From Streptomyces phaeofaciens (lineage in GTDB: Bacteria; Actinomycetota; Actinomycetes; Streptomycetales; Streptomycetaceae), in NCBI RefSeq assembly GCF_014648915.1, contig NZ_BMSA01000014.1:186001-250000 (forward strand): a stretch of 64,000 bases of DNA, read 5' to 3'. The first letter of the stretch is position 1. Every line of letters starts with the position of its first letter. Under the pieces are notes generated by a model, which had not been told where the DNA came from, did not search any database, and worked only from the letters and a program-made list of their open reading frames with translations. Positions 8,716-18,302 of this stretch are shown one piece after another. Made by a program: the position numbers and the translations under genes.

Positions 8716-10260
8716 CTATCCCTGGGCAGCCGGCAACGGCAGCGGCGGGAAGTCCCTCCCCTCCCACAGCCGGCGGGACGTCTCCTGCGGGTAGGGGACC
8801 GTCTCCGGCCGCACGTCCAGCACCCGCACCGGCCTGCGCCCGGTGTCGTACGGGGCCCAGCCCGGGTCGCCGGTGCGCGCGAAGGACGTCCAGGACGTGC
8901 GGAAGAGCTCCGAGAGCGCCCGCGCCTCCTGCGTCACCTCCGCCCCGGCGAACAGCAGGTTCCCGAGGTCCGCGTCGAACGTGCCGAACAGCAGCGGGAC
9001 GTCCAGGCCGTGGCAGGCGCCCAGGGTGCCGCCCATTCCGGGGGCCTGCCAGGTCAGCTGGTAGACGTGGGCTCGCCCGCCGGCCGCCACCTGCGCCTCG
9101 GCCAGGTGCAGGGACGGCATGTGGAACAGCCAGTCCGACTGGACGCGCTCGAACAGCTCGGCCGGCCCCGCGTCCGGGTAGGCCCGGCGGTAGGCGCGTT
9201 CGCCCGCCTCTCCGTCCGGGGCGAACAGCCGCAGCGCGTCCGCCGCCTGTTTCTCCGTCACCTTGTCCGCCAGACCGCCCAGGACCAGGAACAGACGCCA
9301 CTCCTGCGCGTTGTGCCCGACGAGGAGGTCGATGTCCCGGGCGGCGCCCTCGGCCAGCGCCCGCCAGGGGGTCGTCGGCAGCACCTCGCCGTCCACCACC
9401 GGGGAGAACGGGGTGACCGTGGGCGCCACCCGGCCCCAGCGGTCCACGCGCTGCCCCATCGTGGTGCCCAGCGCGGCCCCGGCCTCGGGCAGCGCCCGCG
9501 GGTCCACCGTCGCCAGGTCGGCGGCCGTCGGGCGCAGGCCCGCCTCCGCGGCGATCGCGGTCGCGAGGTCCCGGGCCAGTTCGTCGGAGAAGTACGTGCC
9601 GGGCACGCTCTGGGCGATCGCCCGCCCGAACAGGCCCCGTGCGCCCGGCATCGCCAGCAGCGCCGCCACGGACCCGGCGCCCGCCGACTCGCCGAACACG
9701 GTCACCCTGCCGGGGTCGCCGCCGAACCCCGTGATGTTGTCCCGCACCCACTCCAGCGCCGCCACCTGGTCGAGCAGGCCCCGGTTGGCGGGCGCCCCCT
9801 CGATCCGCGCGAACCCTTCGACGCCGACGCGGTAGTTGAGGGTGACGACGACCAGGTCACCGGCGCGGGCTATGTGCTGGGCGTCGTAGCCCGGACTGCC
9901 GGAGTGGCCGAGCTTGTAGGCGCCGCCGTAGATCCACACCATCACCGGGCGATGCGCCCGGTCGTCGGCGTCGGGTGTCCAGACGTTGACCGTCAGCCAG
10001 TCGTCACCGGTGGGCGCGTCGAGGACGCCCGTGCGGCCCTGGATGCCGGCCTCCTGCGGGGGTGGCGGGCCGAAGACGTACGCCTCCCGTGTGCCGTCCC
10101 ACGGGTGGGGCGGGCGCGGGGCCTGGAAGCGGGCCTCGCCGACCGGGGGCGCGGCGAACGGGATGCCCCGAAAGACCGTCAGACCGCTTTCCCGGCGGCC
10201 GCGGACGGCACCCGCCGCGGTGCGTACGACGAGTGCGGGTCCGGCCTCGGATGTCGTCAT
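8716..10260 (-). CDS. Type B carboxylesterase
   Basis: 514 residues, normal for the family. The N-terminus has RGIPFAAPPVGEARF and DWLTVNVWTP, the oxyanion loop is WIYGGAYKLGHS and the nucleophile elbow is FGESAGAGS (Ser192). The distal acid and histidine regions follow (GHNAQEW, ACHGLDVPLLFG). No signal peptide is visible, so it is probably cytoplasmic. It hydrolyses carboxylic esters; the natural substrate is unknown. Confidence 0.9.
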   Translation of the reverse strand: MTTSEAGPALVVRTAAGAVRGRRESGLTVFRGIPFAAPPVGEARFQAPRPPHPWDGTREAYVFGPPPPQEAGIQGRTGVLDAPTGDDWLTVNVWTPDADDRAHRPVMVWIYGGAYKLGHSGSPGYDAQHIARAGDLVVVTLNYRVGVEGFARIEGAPANRGLLDQVAALEWVRDNITGFGGDPGRVTVFGESAGAGSVAALLAMPGARGLFGRAIAQSVPGTYFSDELARDLATAIAAEAGLRPTAADLATVDPRALPEAGAALGTTMGQRVDRWGRVAPTVTPFSPVVDGEVLPTTPWRALAEGAARDIDLLVGHNAQEWRLFLVLGGLADKVTEKQAADALRLFAPDGEAGERAYRRAYPDAGPAELFERVQSDWLFHMPSLHLAEAQVAAGGRAHVYQLTWQAPGMGGTLGACHGLDVPLLFGTFDADLGNLLFAGAEVTQEARALSELFRTSWTSFARTGDPGWAPYDTGRRPVRVLDVRPETVPYPQETSRRLWEGRDFPPLPLPAAQG

Positions 10261-10333
10261 CGGCGCTCCTGAAGATCGGTACTCCTGAAGAATCGCGGGT
10301 CACTCGTGGAACGGCTGCTGATCACGGAAAGTG

Positions 10334-10378
10334 CCGGAGGCGGCCGTCACCCCTCGTGTGGGTGACGGCCACCTCCGG
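10334..10378 (-). terminator. Strong hairpin terminator between MFS and esterase genes
   Basis: Arms GGCCGTCACCC (10342-10352) and GGGTGACGGCC (10360-10370) pair perfectly around a 7-nt loop, and outer CCGGAGG/CCTCCGG extends the stem. It lies just after the stop of the minus-strand MFS gene. Confidence 0.75.
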
Positions 10379-10393
10379 CCGGGCCGACGCGGC

Positions 10394-11866
10394 TCACACC
10401 TTGACGGGTGCGGCCTCCTGCGTCCCCTCGGCGGCGGCGGGCTCCGCGGCGGTCTTACGGCCGGGGATGAAGCCGGCGAGGAAGAAGGCGAGCAGGGCGG
10501 CTCCCGCGCCGATCGCCATGACGACCTTGAAGGCGTTCTCCGAGGGCAGGGCGTACCCGCCGAAGTCGGTGGTCATCCGCGCGAGGACGACACCGGCGAC
10601 GGCGCTGGCGAAGGACGTGCCCAGCGACCGCATCAGGGTGTTGAGGCTGTTGGCCGCGCCGGTCTGGGAGGGGTCGACCGCGCCCATGATCAGGGCGGGC
10701 ATCGCGCCGTAGGTGAAGCCGACGCCGGCGCCGATGACGCAGGACACCAGGACCAGGTGCCAGACCTCGCTCATGAGAGCGATGTTCAGGGAGTAGCCGG
10801 CGGCGACGATCAGGGCACCGATCATCAGGGTCACCTTCGGCCCCTTGGCCTTGGTGATCCGGGCGGAGACCGCGGACATGACCATCATGACGAAGCCCTG
10901 CGGGGCCAGCACCAGGCCGACGGTCAGCATCGACCTGCCGAGGCCGTAGCCGGTCTGCTCGGGGAGCTGGAGCAGCTGCGGCAGGACCAGGGACATCGCG
11001 AACATCGAGAAGCCGAGGGCGACCGAGGCGAGGTTGGTGAACAGCACCTGGGTCCTGGCGGTGGTGCGCAGGTCGACCAGCGGCTGCCGGGCCTTCAGCT
11101 CCCAGCGGCCCCAGGCGAACAGGATCAGCACGGCGGCGGCGCCCAGCCCGAGCGTGGTGGCGGAGGTCCAGCCCCAGTCGGCGCCCTTGGACACGGTCAG
11201 CAGCAGTGCGACCAGTCCGGCGGACAGGCCGAGCGAGCCGACGAGGTCGAAGCGTCCGCCGGCGCGGTGCCGCGACTCGGGGACGAACGCCAGGACGAGG
11301 AGGAGGGCGACGACGCCGAGGGCGGCGGAGGTCCAGAAGAGGACGTGCCAGTCCCAGTTGTCGGCGATGAACGCGGCGGACGGCAGTCCGAGCGCGCCGC
11401 CGACGCCGAGGGAGGCGCTCATCACCGCGGTCGAACCGGCGAGCTTCTCCGCGGGGACGGTGTCGCGCAGGATGCTGATGCCCAGCGGCACCACGGCGGC
11501 CGACAGGCCCTGGAGCGCACGGCCGACGATCATCGGGACGAGGGAGTCGGCGAAGGCGCAGACCACCGAGCCGGAGATCAGCAGCAGGATGCTGACGACC
11601 AGCATCCGCCGCTTGCCGATCATGTCGCCGAGCCGGCCGACGACCGGGGTGGCGACGGCGGCCGCGAGCAGGGTGGCGGTGACCGCCCAGGCGGTGTCGG
11701 AGGCGGGCGCGTCCAGCAGCTTCGGCAGCTCGGGGACGATCGGGATGACCAGGGTCTGCATCAGCGAGACGACGATCCCGGCCAGGGCCAGCACCGCCAC
11801 CACGGCGTTCGACCCCGGCCGGGCGGATGTCTCCGCCGCGGCGGGTCGGGCAAGGGCGTCGGACAT
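10394..11866 (-). CDS. MFS drug-resistance transporter (DHA2 class)
   Basis: 490 residues from the ATG at 11866, which has GGAGG nearby upstream. The longer in-frame start runs through the operator-like palindromes and is rejected. About 14 membrane segments are predicted, with the cytoplasmic motif GRLGDMIGKRRMLV after TM2 and a proline-rich TM5 motif, as in proton-coupled multidrug exporters. It probably exports a toxic or secondary metabolite. The promoter holds a palindrome suggesting MarR- or TetR-like repression, but no regulator gene is adjacent. Confidence 0.88.
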   Translation of the reverse strand: MSDALARPAAAETSARPGSNAVVAVLALAGIVVSLMQTLVIPIVPELPKLLDAPASDTAWAVTATLLAAAVATPVVGRLGDMIGKRRMLVVSILLLISGSVVCAFADSLVPMIVGRALQGLSAAVVPLGISILRDTVPAEKLAGSTAVMSASLGVGGALGLPSAAFIADNWDWHVLFWTSAALGVVALLLVLAFVPESRHRAGGRFDLVGSLGLSAGLVALLLTVSKGADWGWTSATTLGLGAAAVLILFAWGRWELKARQPLVDLRTTARTQVLFTNLASVALGFSMFAMSLVLPQLLQLPEQTGYGLGRSMLTVGLVLAPQGFVMMVMSAVSARITKAKGPKVTLMIGALIVAAGYSLNIALMSEVWHLVLVSCVIGAGVGFTYGAMPALIMGAVDPSQTGAANSLNTLMRSLGTSFASAVAGVVLARMTTDFGGYALPSENAFKVVMAIGAGAALLAFFLAGFIPGRKTAAEPAAAEGTQEAAPVKV

Positions 11867-11900
11867 GACAGGGCCTCCGTCGAACGCGCGAGGATGAACT

Positions 11901-11945
11901 GCTTGACTCAAGCAAGCTTATGGCGATTGATTGAGTTAAGCAAGC
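11901..11945. promoter_or_regulatory. Palindromic operator upstream of the MFS exporter
   Basis: GCTTGACTCAAGC (11901-11913) is a perfect palindrome around a central C. The half-site sequence TTGAGTYAAGC occurs again in inverted orientation at 11931-11941. This spacing resembles MarR/TetR-type double operators controlling exporters. The regulator is not next to it in the window. Confidence 0.55.
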
Positions 11946-12005
11946 TAAATGGGAGCGTGCGCCACTGACCAGGTGGAACGCGCTCCCACGGACCCCGTCC
12001 GGGCC

Positions 12006-12860
12006 TCAGCCGTGCCGCTCGACGACCTGCCGGGTCCGCTCCTCGTCCAGCTCGTAGACCGTCTCGTGGGCCCGCGGATCACGCGCGTGGAAGGTGTGGA
12101 ACAGCGGACCCGTCGCCCCACCCAGCTCCACCAGCGAGGCGGACGCCCCGCGCACCGCCCGCTCGGTCCCCGGCGCGGTCGTCAGATCGATCCGGTTGAC
12201 CACCCCCGGCGTCACCCACACCGGCACCGACGCCAGGAACCCGCAGAGCTGGGCGTGGAAGTGACCGGTCAGGACGACCCGTACGTCACTCCCCCGGATC
12301 GCCGCCGCCAGCGCGTCGGCGTCGCGCAGGCCGAAGACCCGCTGGGTCGAGGAGATGCCCAGACTGATCGGCGGGTGGTGGAAGGCGAGCACGGTGCCGT
12401 GCTCGGCGGGCGTGCTCAGCACGCCCTTCAGCCAGTCGAGTTGGGCGTCGCCGAGCCGGCCCCACACCTTCCCCGGCACCAGCGAGTCCAGGGTGACCAG
12501 CCGTCGGCCACCGACCGTGCTGACGGCGGCCAGCTCGGCGCCGGGGAACTCGGCCTCCGCCTCCGGATGCCCGCTGCCCAGCACCTTCGCGAACGCGGTG
12601 CGCTCGTCGTGGTTGCCGGTGGTGTAGAAGACGGGAGCACCCATCGCGCGCCCGAAGTCGCCGACCAGCTCCCTTACGGTCGAGTACGCCTCCACCGAAC
12701 CGTCGTCGGCGACATCGCCCGTGACCACGATCGCGTCCACGTCCCGCTGATGGCGGAGTTCGGCGAGCATCAGCCGCAGGGAGCCGGTGGCGTCGGTGCC
12801 GGGCCGGGCCGGGGCGTCGCCTCGTTCGACATGGGTGTCCGAGAGATGAAGGATTCTCAT
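12006..12860 (-). CDS. Metallophosphoesterase (CpdA-like phosphodiesterase)
   Basis: 284 residues. It has the calcineurin-like metal ligands in order: LSDTH (Asp8, His10), VTGDV (Asp49), TGNHDE (Asn83, His84, Asp85), FHHPP and TGHFHAQ. This is the full set of five blocks for a dinuclear phosphoesterase. Class III cyclic nucleotide phosphodiesterases look like this, but cAMP specificity cannot be established by sequence alone. It is probably cytoplasmic and lies 28 nt downstream of the old-yellow-enzyme gene on the same strand. Confidence 0.88.
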   Translation of the reverse strand: MRILHLSDTHVERGDAPARPGTDATGSLRLMLAELRHQRDVDAIVVTGDVADDGSVEAYSTVRELVGDFGRAMGAPVFYTTGNHDERTAFAKVLGSGHPEAEAEFPGAELAAVSTVGGRRLVTLDSLVPGKVWGRLGDAQLDWLKGVLSTPAEHGTVLAFHHPPISLGISSTQRVFGLRDADALAAAIRGSDVRVVLTGHFHAQLCGFLASVPVWVTPGVVNRIDLTTAPGTERAVRGASASLVELGGATGPLFHTFHARDPRAHETVYELDEERTRQVVERHG

Positions 12861-12888
12861 CTCCCGGACGATACGCGCGTGTTGGGGC

Positions 12889-14016
12889 TCAGCTGAGGGT
12901 CTTCAGCGCGGCCGCGTCGTAGGGCTTCAGCTCGTCGGTCCGGCCGGCGAGGACCTTGGCCGCCCACTCCGGGTCCTGGAGCAGGGCGCGGCCCACGGCC
13001 ACCAGGTCGAACTCGTCGCGCTCCAGGCGGTCGAGGAGGTCGTCGAGGCCCTTCACCGGGGAACCCTCACCCACGAAGGCCTTGATGAAGTCGCCGTCGA
13101 GGCCGACCGAGCCGACGGTGATGGCCGGCTTGCCGGTGAGCTTCTTGGTCCAGCCCGCGAGGTTCAGCTCGGAGTCGTCGAACTCCGGGATCCAGTAACG
13201 GCGGGTGGAGGCGTGGAAGGCGTCCACACCGGCCGCGGCGAGCGGGGTCAGGATGGCCTCCAGCTCCTCCGGGGTCTCGGCGAGCCGGGCGTCGTACGCC
13301 TCCTGCTTCCACTGCGAGTAGCGGAAGATGACCGGGAATTCGGGCGAGACGGTCTCGCGGACGGCGGCCACGATCTCCGCGCCGAACTTCGTCCGGGCCA
13401 CCGGGTCGCCGCCGTAGGCGTCGCTGCGGCGGTTGGTGCCGGACCACAGGAACTGGTCGACGAGGTAGCCGTGCGCGCCGTGGATCTCGACGCCGTCGAA
13501 GCCGATGCGCTCGGCGGCGGCCGCGGCCTCGGCGAACGCGCCGATGACGTCGTCCAGGTCGCGCTGGGTCATGGCCTTGCCGGTGCCCTCGGTCCCGTCG
13601 ACCCGGATGCCGGAGGGGCCGACGGCGGGCGCGTCCGCGAACGGGGGCTCACCCTGCTTGCGCACCATCCCGATGTGCCACAGCTGCGGCACGATCGTGC
13701 CGCCCGCCGCGTGCACGTCCTGCGCGACCTTCGCCCAGCCCGCGAGCTGCTCCTCGCCGTGGAACCGGGGCACCCGGTCGCTCTGTCCGGCGGAGTCGTG
13801 CCCGACGTAGGTCCCCTCGGTGACCAGCAGGCCGACACCGGCGGCGGCGCGGCGGGCGTAGTACGACGCCACGTCCGCACCGGGGACGCCGCCCGGGGAG
13901 AACATCCGCGTCATGGGCGCCATCGCGATGCGGTTCGGGACGGTCAGGCCGTTGATCGACACCGGCCGGGAGAGGATCTCGGCGGCACGGGAGGGGCTGG
14001 ACTGGGTGACGCTCAC
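12889..14016 (-). CDS. NADH:flavin oxidoreductase (old yellow enzyme family)
   Basis: 375 residues, a TIM barrel binding FMN. Visible motifs are PNRIAMAPMTRMF near the N-terminus, PQLWHIG, the long loop GFDGVEIHGAHGYLVDQFLW with the active-site His-x-x-His type pattern, and SVGLDGDF/VAVGRALLQDPEW at the phosphate-binding end. It reduces activated alkenes with NAD(P)H. The physiological substrate is unknown. The phosphoesterase follows at a 28-nt gap. Confidence 0.9.
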   Translation of the reverse strand: MSVTQSSPSRAAEILSRPVSINGLTVPNRIAMAPMTRMFSPGGVPGADVASYYARRAAAGVGLLVTEGTYVGHDSAGQSDRVPRFHGEEQLAGWAKVAQDVHAAGGTIVPQLWHIGMVRKQGEPPFADAPAVGPSGIRVDGTEGTGKAMTQRDLDDVIGAFAEAAAAAERIGFDGVEIHGAHGYLVDQFLWSGTNRRSDAYGGDPVARTKFGAEIVAAVRETVSPEFPVIFRYSQWKQEAYDARLAETPEELEAILTPLAAAGVDAFHASTRRYWIPEFDDSELNLAGWTKKLTGKPAITVGSVGLDGDFIKAFVGEGSPVKGLDDLLDRLERDEFDLVAVGRALLQDPEWAAKVLAGRTDELKPYDAAALKTLS

Positions 14017-14268
14017 GTGGGGGGCTCCTCAGAATGGGGACCAACTGGTATGTGCACATGCATCGAGTGCCTGTGCAGACTTCAACCGACCCGCGCGTGC
14101 GCCACATTCCGGTTCCGGCACCCCGCCCGTGTGATCCCGCACACGCCCGAGCCCACCCCGCACGGCCTCGTCCCCGCATGGAGCAGCACCACTGGGCACC
14201 TCTCCCCCGCCGGGCCAAGACTCATGGTGAAACCCCACCCCCCCCACACCCGAAACGGGACCACACCC

Positions 14269-15156
14269 ATGCTCATACGCACGTGCACCCTGACGTCCGT
14301 CGCCCTCACCCTGTCCCTCGTACCGCTCGCCCCTTCCGCGTACTCCGAGGCCGCCACGGCCCGGAGCGGCCCCGTCGTCATCGGTCACCGCGGGGCCGGG
14401 GGCCTCGCCCCCGAGAACACCCTCGAAGCCGTGGACCGCGCCGACCGGGCGGGGGTCGACTGGGTCGAGGTGGACGTACAGCGCACCAGGGACGGCGTGC
14501 TCGTCCTCATGCACGACCAGGACCTCGCCCGCACCACCGACGCCGAGACGGTCTTCCCGAACCGCGCGCCGTGGAAGGTGGGCGACTTCACCGCCGCGGA
14601 ACTGGGCCGACTCCGCGCGGGAACCTCGGCCGAGTGGAAGGGGTCCGGGTACGAATCGGCCCGCATCCCCACCCTCGGACAGCTGCTGGACCGGCTGGAC
14701 CGCAACGACCAGGGCCTGGTCCTGGAGGTGAAGTGGCCGGGCAACTTCCCCGGCGTCACCCGGGACATCCTGAACGTCCTCAACCGCAAGGGCTGGCTGG
14801 ACACCCACCACGTCAACGACCGCCTGTACATGATCAGCTTCCTGGCCGCCGCCCTGAAGGACGTCCGCTCGCAGCGGCCGGACATCAAGCTGGGCATCTG
14901 CGACGAGCAGCCGACGGCCGCCAAGCTGGAGTCGTACGCGAAGTTCGCCGACGTGATCAACCCCGAGCACCGGGGCACCACCGCGAACCTCGTGAACCGC
15001 GCACACGCCCTCAAGGGCCCGCACGGCACGCCCCTCAAGGTGTGGCCGTACACGGTGAACACCACCAGCCAGGCACTCCGGCTGAGCGGCCTGGGCGTGG
15101 ACGGCTTCACCAGTGACGTCCCCGACCGGATGAGAAGCGCACTCGGTCAGGGCTGA
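14269..15156 (+). CDS. Secreted glycerophosphodiester phosphodiesterase
   Basis: 295 residues from ATG 14269, which directly starts an export signal (MLIRTCTLTSVALTLSLVPL). An upstream ATG at 14224 adds a polar stretch and is less likely. The GDPD site is complete: HRGAGGLAPENT (His40, Glu49), VEVDV (Glu67, Asp69) and MHDQ (His82). It hydrolyses glycerophosphodiesters to glycerol-3-phosphate outside the membrane, for phosphate or glycerol scavenging. Confidence 0.9.
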   Translation: MLIRTCTLTSVALTLSLVPLAPSAYSEAATARSGPVVIGHRGAGGLAPENTLEAVDRADRAGVDWVEVDVQRTRDGVLVLMHDQDLARTTDAETVFPNRAPWKVGDFTAAELGRLRAGTSAEWKGSGYESARIPTLGQLLDRLDRNDQGLVLEVKWPGNFPGVTRDILNVLNRKGWLDTHHVNDRLYMISFLAAALKDVRSQRPDIKLGICDEQPTAAKLESYAKFADVINPEHRGTTANLVNRAHALKGPHGTPLKVWPYTVNTTSQALRLSGLGVDGFTSDVPDRMRSALGQG

Positions 15157-15204
15157 GCCACCGGCCGGGCGGCCGCACCCACCGGCGGACACCGGAAGAA
15201 ACGC

Positions 15205-15248
15205 CCGAGGGCGGCACCCCCCGCGTCAGCAGGGGGTGCCGCCCTCGG
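15205..15248. terminator. Bidirectional terminator between GDPD and groEL
   Basis: A perfect 17-bp stem (15205-15221 with 15232-15248) surrounds a 10-nt loop between two converging genes, so it can end transcription from both sides. Confidence 0.85.
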
Positions 15249-15274
15249 TCAGGACGTTGATCGACCAGGGTCGA

Positions 15275-17005
<1,731 letters not shown>

Positions 17006-17042
17006 TCACCGACCCGGTCCTTCGTTGTCACTCTCACCTTCA

Positions 17043-17087
17043 GAGTGCTAACGCCAATGATTAGCACTCGGCATGGTCGAGTGCAAG
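17043..17087 (-). promoter_or_regulatory. CIRCE operators (HrcA) and promoter of groEL2
   Basis: TTAGCACTC (17061-17069), a 9-nt spacer and GAGTGCAAG (17079-17087) match the CIRCE consensus at all but two positions. A further half, GAGTGCTAA at 17043-17051, pairs with 17061-17069 across another 9 nt, so three half-sites are arranged 9 nt apart. On the groEL strand TTGCAC and TAATCA lie 17 nt apart within the sites, so HrcA would cover the promoter. Confidence 0.9.
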
Positions 17088-17115
17088 CGCCTCCGGGTGA
17101 TCCGCAGGTGAAGAC

Positions 17116-17157
17116 GGGTGCCGTCCGGGCACGCCCGGGGCGGCCCGGACGGCACCC
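17116..17157 (-). terminator. Hairpin downstream of the cold-shock gene (distal)
   Basis: Perfect 15-bp stem: 17116-17130 pairs with 17143-17157 around a 12-nt GC-rich loop. It is the second of two strong stems separating the cold-shock gene from the groEL promoter. Confidence 0.7.
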
Positions 17158-17166
17158 GGGCATGCC

Positions 17167-17200
17167 GAAGGGCTCGCACCCCGGGAGGTGCGAGCCCTTC
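17167..17200 (-). terminator. Terminator of the cold-shock gene (proximal)
   Basis: Perfect 14-bp stem: 17167-17180 pairs with 17187-17200 around a 6-nt loop, about 45 nt after the cold-shock stop. Confidence 0.8.
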
Positions 17201-17242
17201 GAAGATGGAACAGAAGAACGTCGCTGTCAGTCGGCGCGTGCT

Positions 17243-17449
17243 TCAGCCGGTCGCCAGCCGGACCATGTCCGCCTGCGGCCCCTTCTGGCCCTGCGAGATC
17301 TCGAAATCGACCCGCTGACCCTCTTCCAGGGTGCGGTATCCGTCCATCTGGATCGCGCTGTAGTGGACGAAAACATCCGCACCACCGTCGACCGCGATGA
17401 AGCCGTACCCCTTCTCCGCGTTGAACCACTTGACGGTGCCCTGAGCCAT
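17243..17449 (-). CDS. Cold-shock domain protein
   Basis: 68 residues from [17 protein letters not shown]. The RNA-binding motifs RNP1 (KGYGFI, 13-18) and RNP2 (VFVHY, 26-30) are intact. It binds single-stranded RNA and DNA as an RNA chaperone. An upstream start would add ten residues not seen in the family. It is a single gene with its own strong terminator. Confidence 0.95.
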   Translation of the reverse strand: MAQGTVKWFNAEKGYGFIAVDGGADVFVHYSAIQMDGYRTLEEGQRVDFEISQGQKGPQADMVRLATG

Positions 17450-17912
17450 GCCTAACTCCCCTATTACTGGCCCTTGCACAGATCCACACTTCGCGGATCC
17501 GGGTCAGACCTCACCCCCCAGTTGGTTGGGGGCGTGCGCCGGAACGCGTCGACCGCGGCTGAATGTATCTGTCCAACTGCCGTCTGCAACAGGTCAGTCG
17601 GACGAGAATTCTGGACGCACGCGATCCGGAATGTGGCGAGAATTCGCCAGAACTCAGGGCAAGTCGGGCCCCGCAAATGCCACAAATGCCGCCCAAGAGA
17701 CACGCACTTTGGCTGCTTCTTATCGGGCGCACCATGGAAATCAAAGACTCCGGATCAGGGTTTCGCGACCCGGTTCCCCAACTGTACCGCGCTCAATCAC
17801 ACTGAATTGCCCCCTCCGCTTCTCTCACGGAGGGGGCAATTCGATGAACACTCGGTAATCACTGTTACCGACGGTTACTACTGGTGGGTACTGAACGGCG
17901 GTCAACCACCGG
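17450..17912. other. 463-nt gene-free region upstream of the cold-shock gene
   Basis: Markedly lower GC than the surroundings. It must contain the cold-shock promoter and a long 5' leader, which is common for this family. The open frames across it lack coding character. The left end of the sulfur-carrier gene's terminator lies here too. Confidence 0.5.
17804..17842 (-). terminator. Terminator of the ThrC-like/sulfur-carrier operon
   Basis: Perfect 15-bp stem: 17804-17818 pairs with 17828-17842 around a 9-nt loop, about 70 nt after the stop of the sulfur-carrier gene. Confidence 0.85.
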
Positions 17913-18188
17913 TCAGCCGCCCGCGACGGCCGGGATGATCGAGACGCCGGCGCCGTCCGGAGTCGCCGTCTGAAGCCCCTGCTCGAAGCGGACGTCGTCG
18001 TCGTTGACGTAGACGTTGACGAACCGGCGCAGCTTGCCCTGGTCGTCCAGGACGCGCGCGGCGATCCCGGTGTGGTTCGCCTCCAGGTCGGAGATGACCT
18101 CACCGAGGGTCGCCCCCTCGGCCTTCACCTCGGCCTGGCCACCCGTGTACGTGCGGAGGATGGTGGGGATGCGGACGGTAACGCTCAT
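17913..18188 (-). CDS. MoaD/ThiS-family sulfur-carrier protein
   Basis: 91 residues, beta-grasp ubiquitin-like fold, ending in AVAGG. The terminal Gly-Gly is the site that becomes a thiocarboxylate after adenylation by a MoeB/ThiF-type enzyme. Closest in form to CysO/MoaD-like carriers that donate sulfide to PLP enzymes. It lies 114 nt downstream of a threonine-synthase homologue, both behind a SAM riboswitch. That linkage suggests it donates sulfur for homocysteine, not for molybdopterin or thiamin. No molybdopterin gene is nearby. Sulfur-carrier identity is strong; the acceptor is inference. Confidence 0.88.
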   Translation of the reverse strand: MSVTVRIPTILRTYTGGQAEVKAEGATLGEVISDLEANHTGIAARVLDDQGKLRRFVNVYVNDDDVRFEQGLQTATPDGAGVSIIPAVAGG

Positions 18189-18302
18189 GACTTTCGACCT
18201 CCGGTCAGGTGGAGCGCCTCACAGGGGCGCGGGAGCGGTGTCGGTGTGCGGCGCCGCCGCGGGGCGCGACCGGCCCCACCGACCCGCGGACGGACGACGG
18301 CC

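Noticed and set aside
13213-14268. N-terminal extension of the glycerophosphodiesterase frame
   Set aside because: The extension runs antisense through the old-yellow-enzyme gene; a signal peptide begins at ATG 14269.
17474-17938. Open frames in the low-GC region upstream of the cold-shock gene
   Set aside because: They run through a perfect terminator stem, have no ribosome site and no recognisable sequence; this is leader and promoter DNA.
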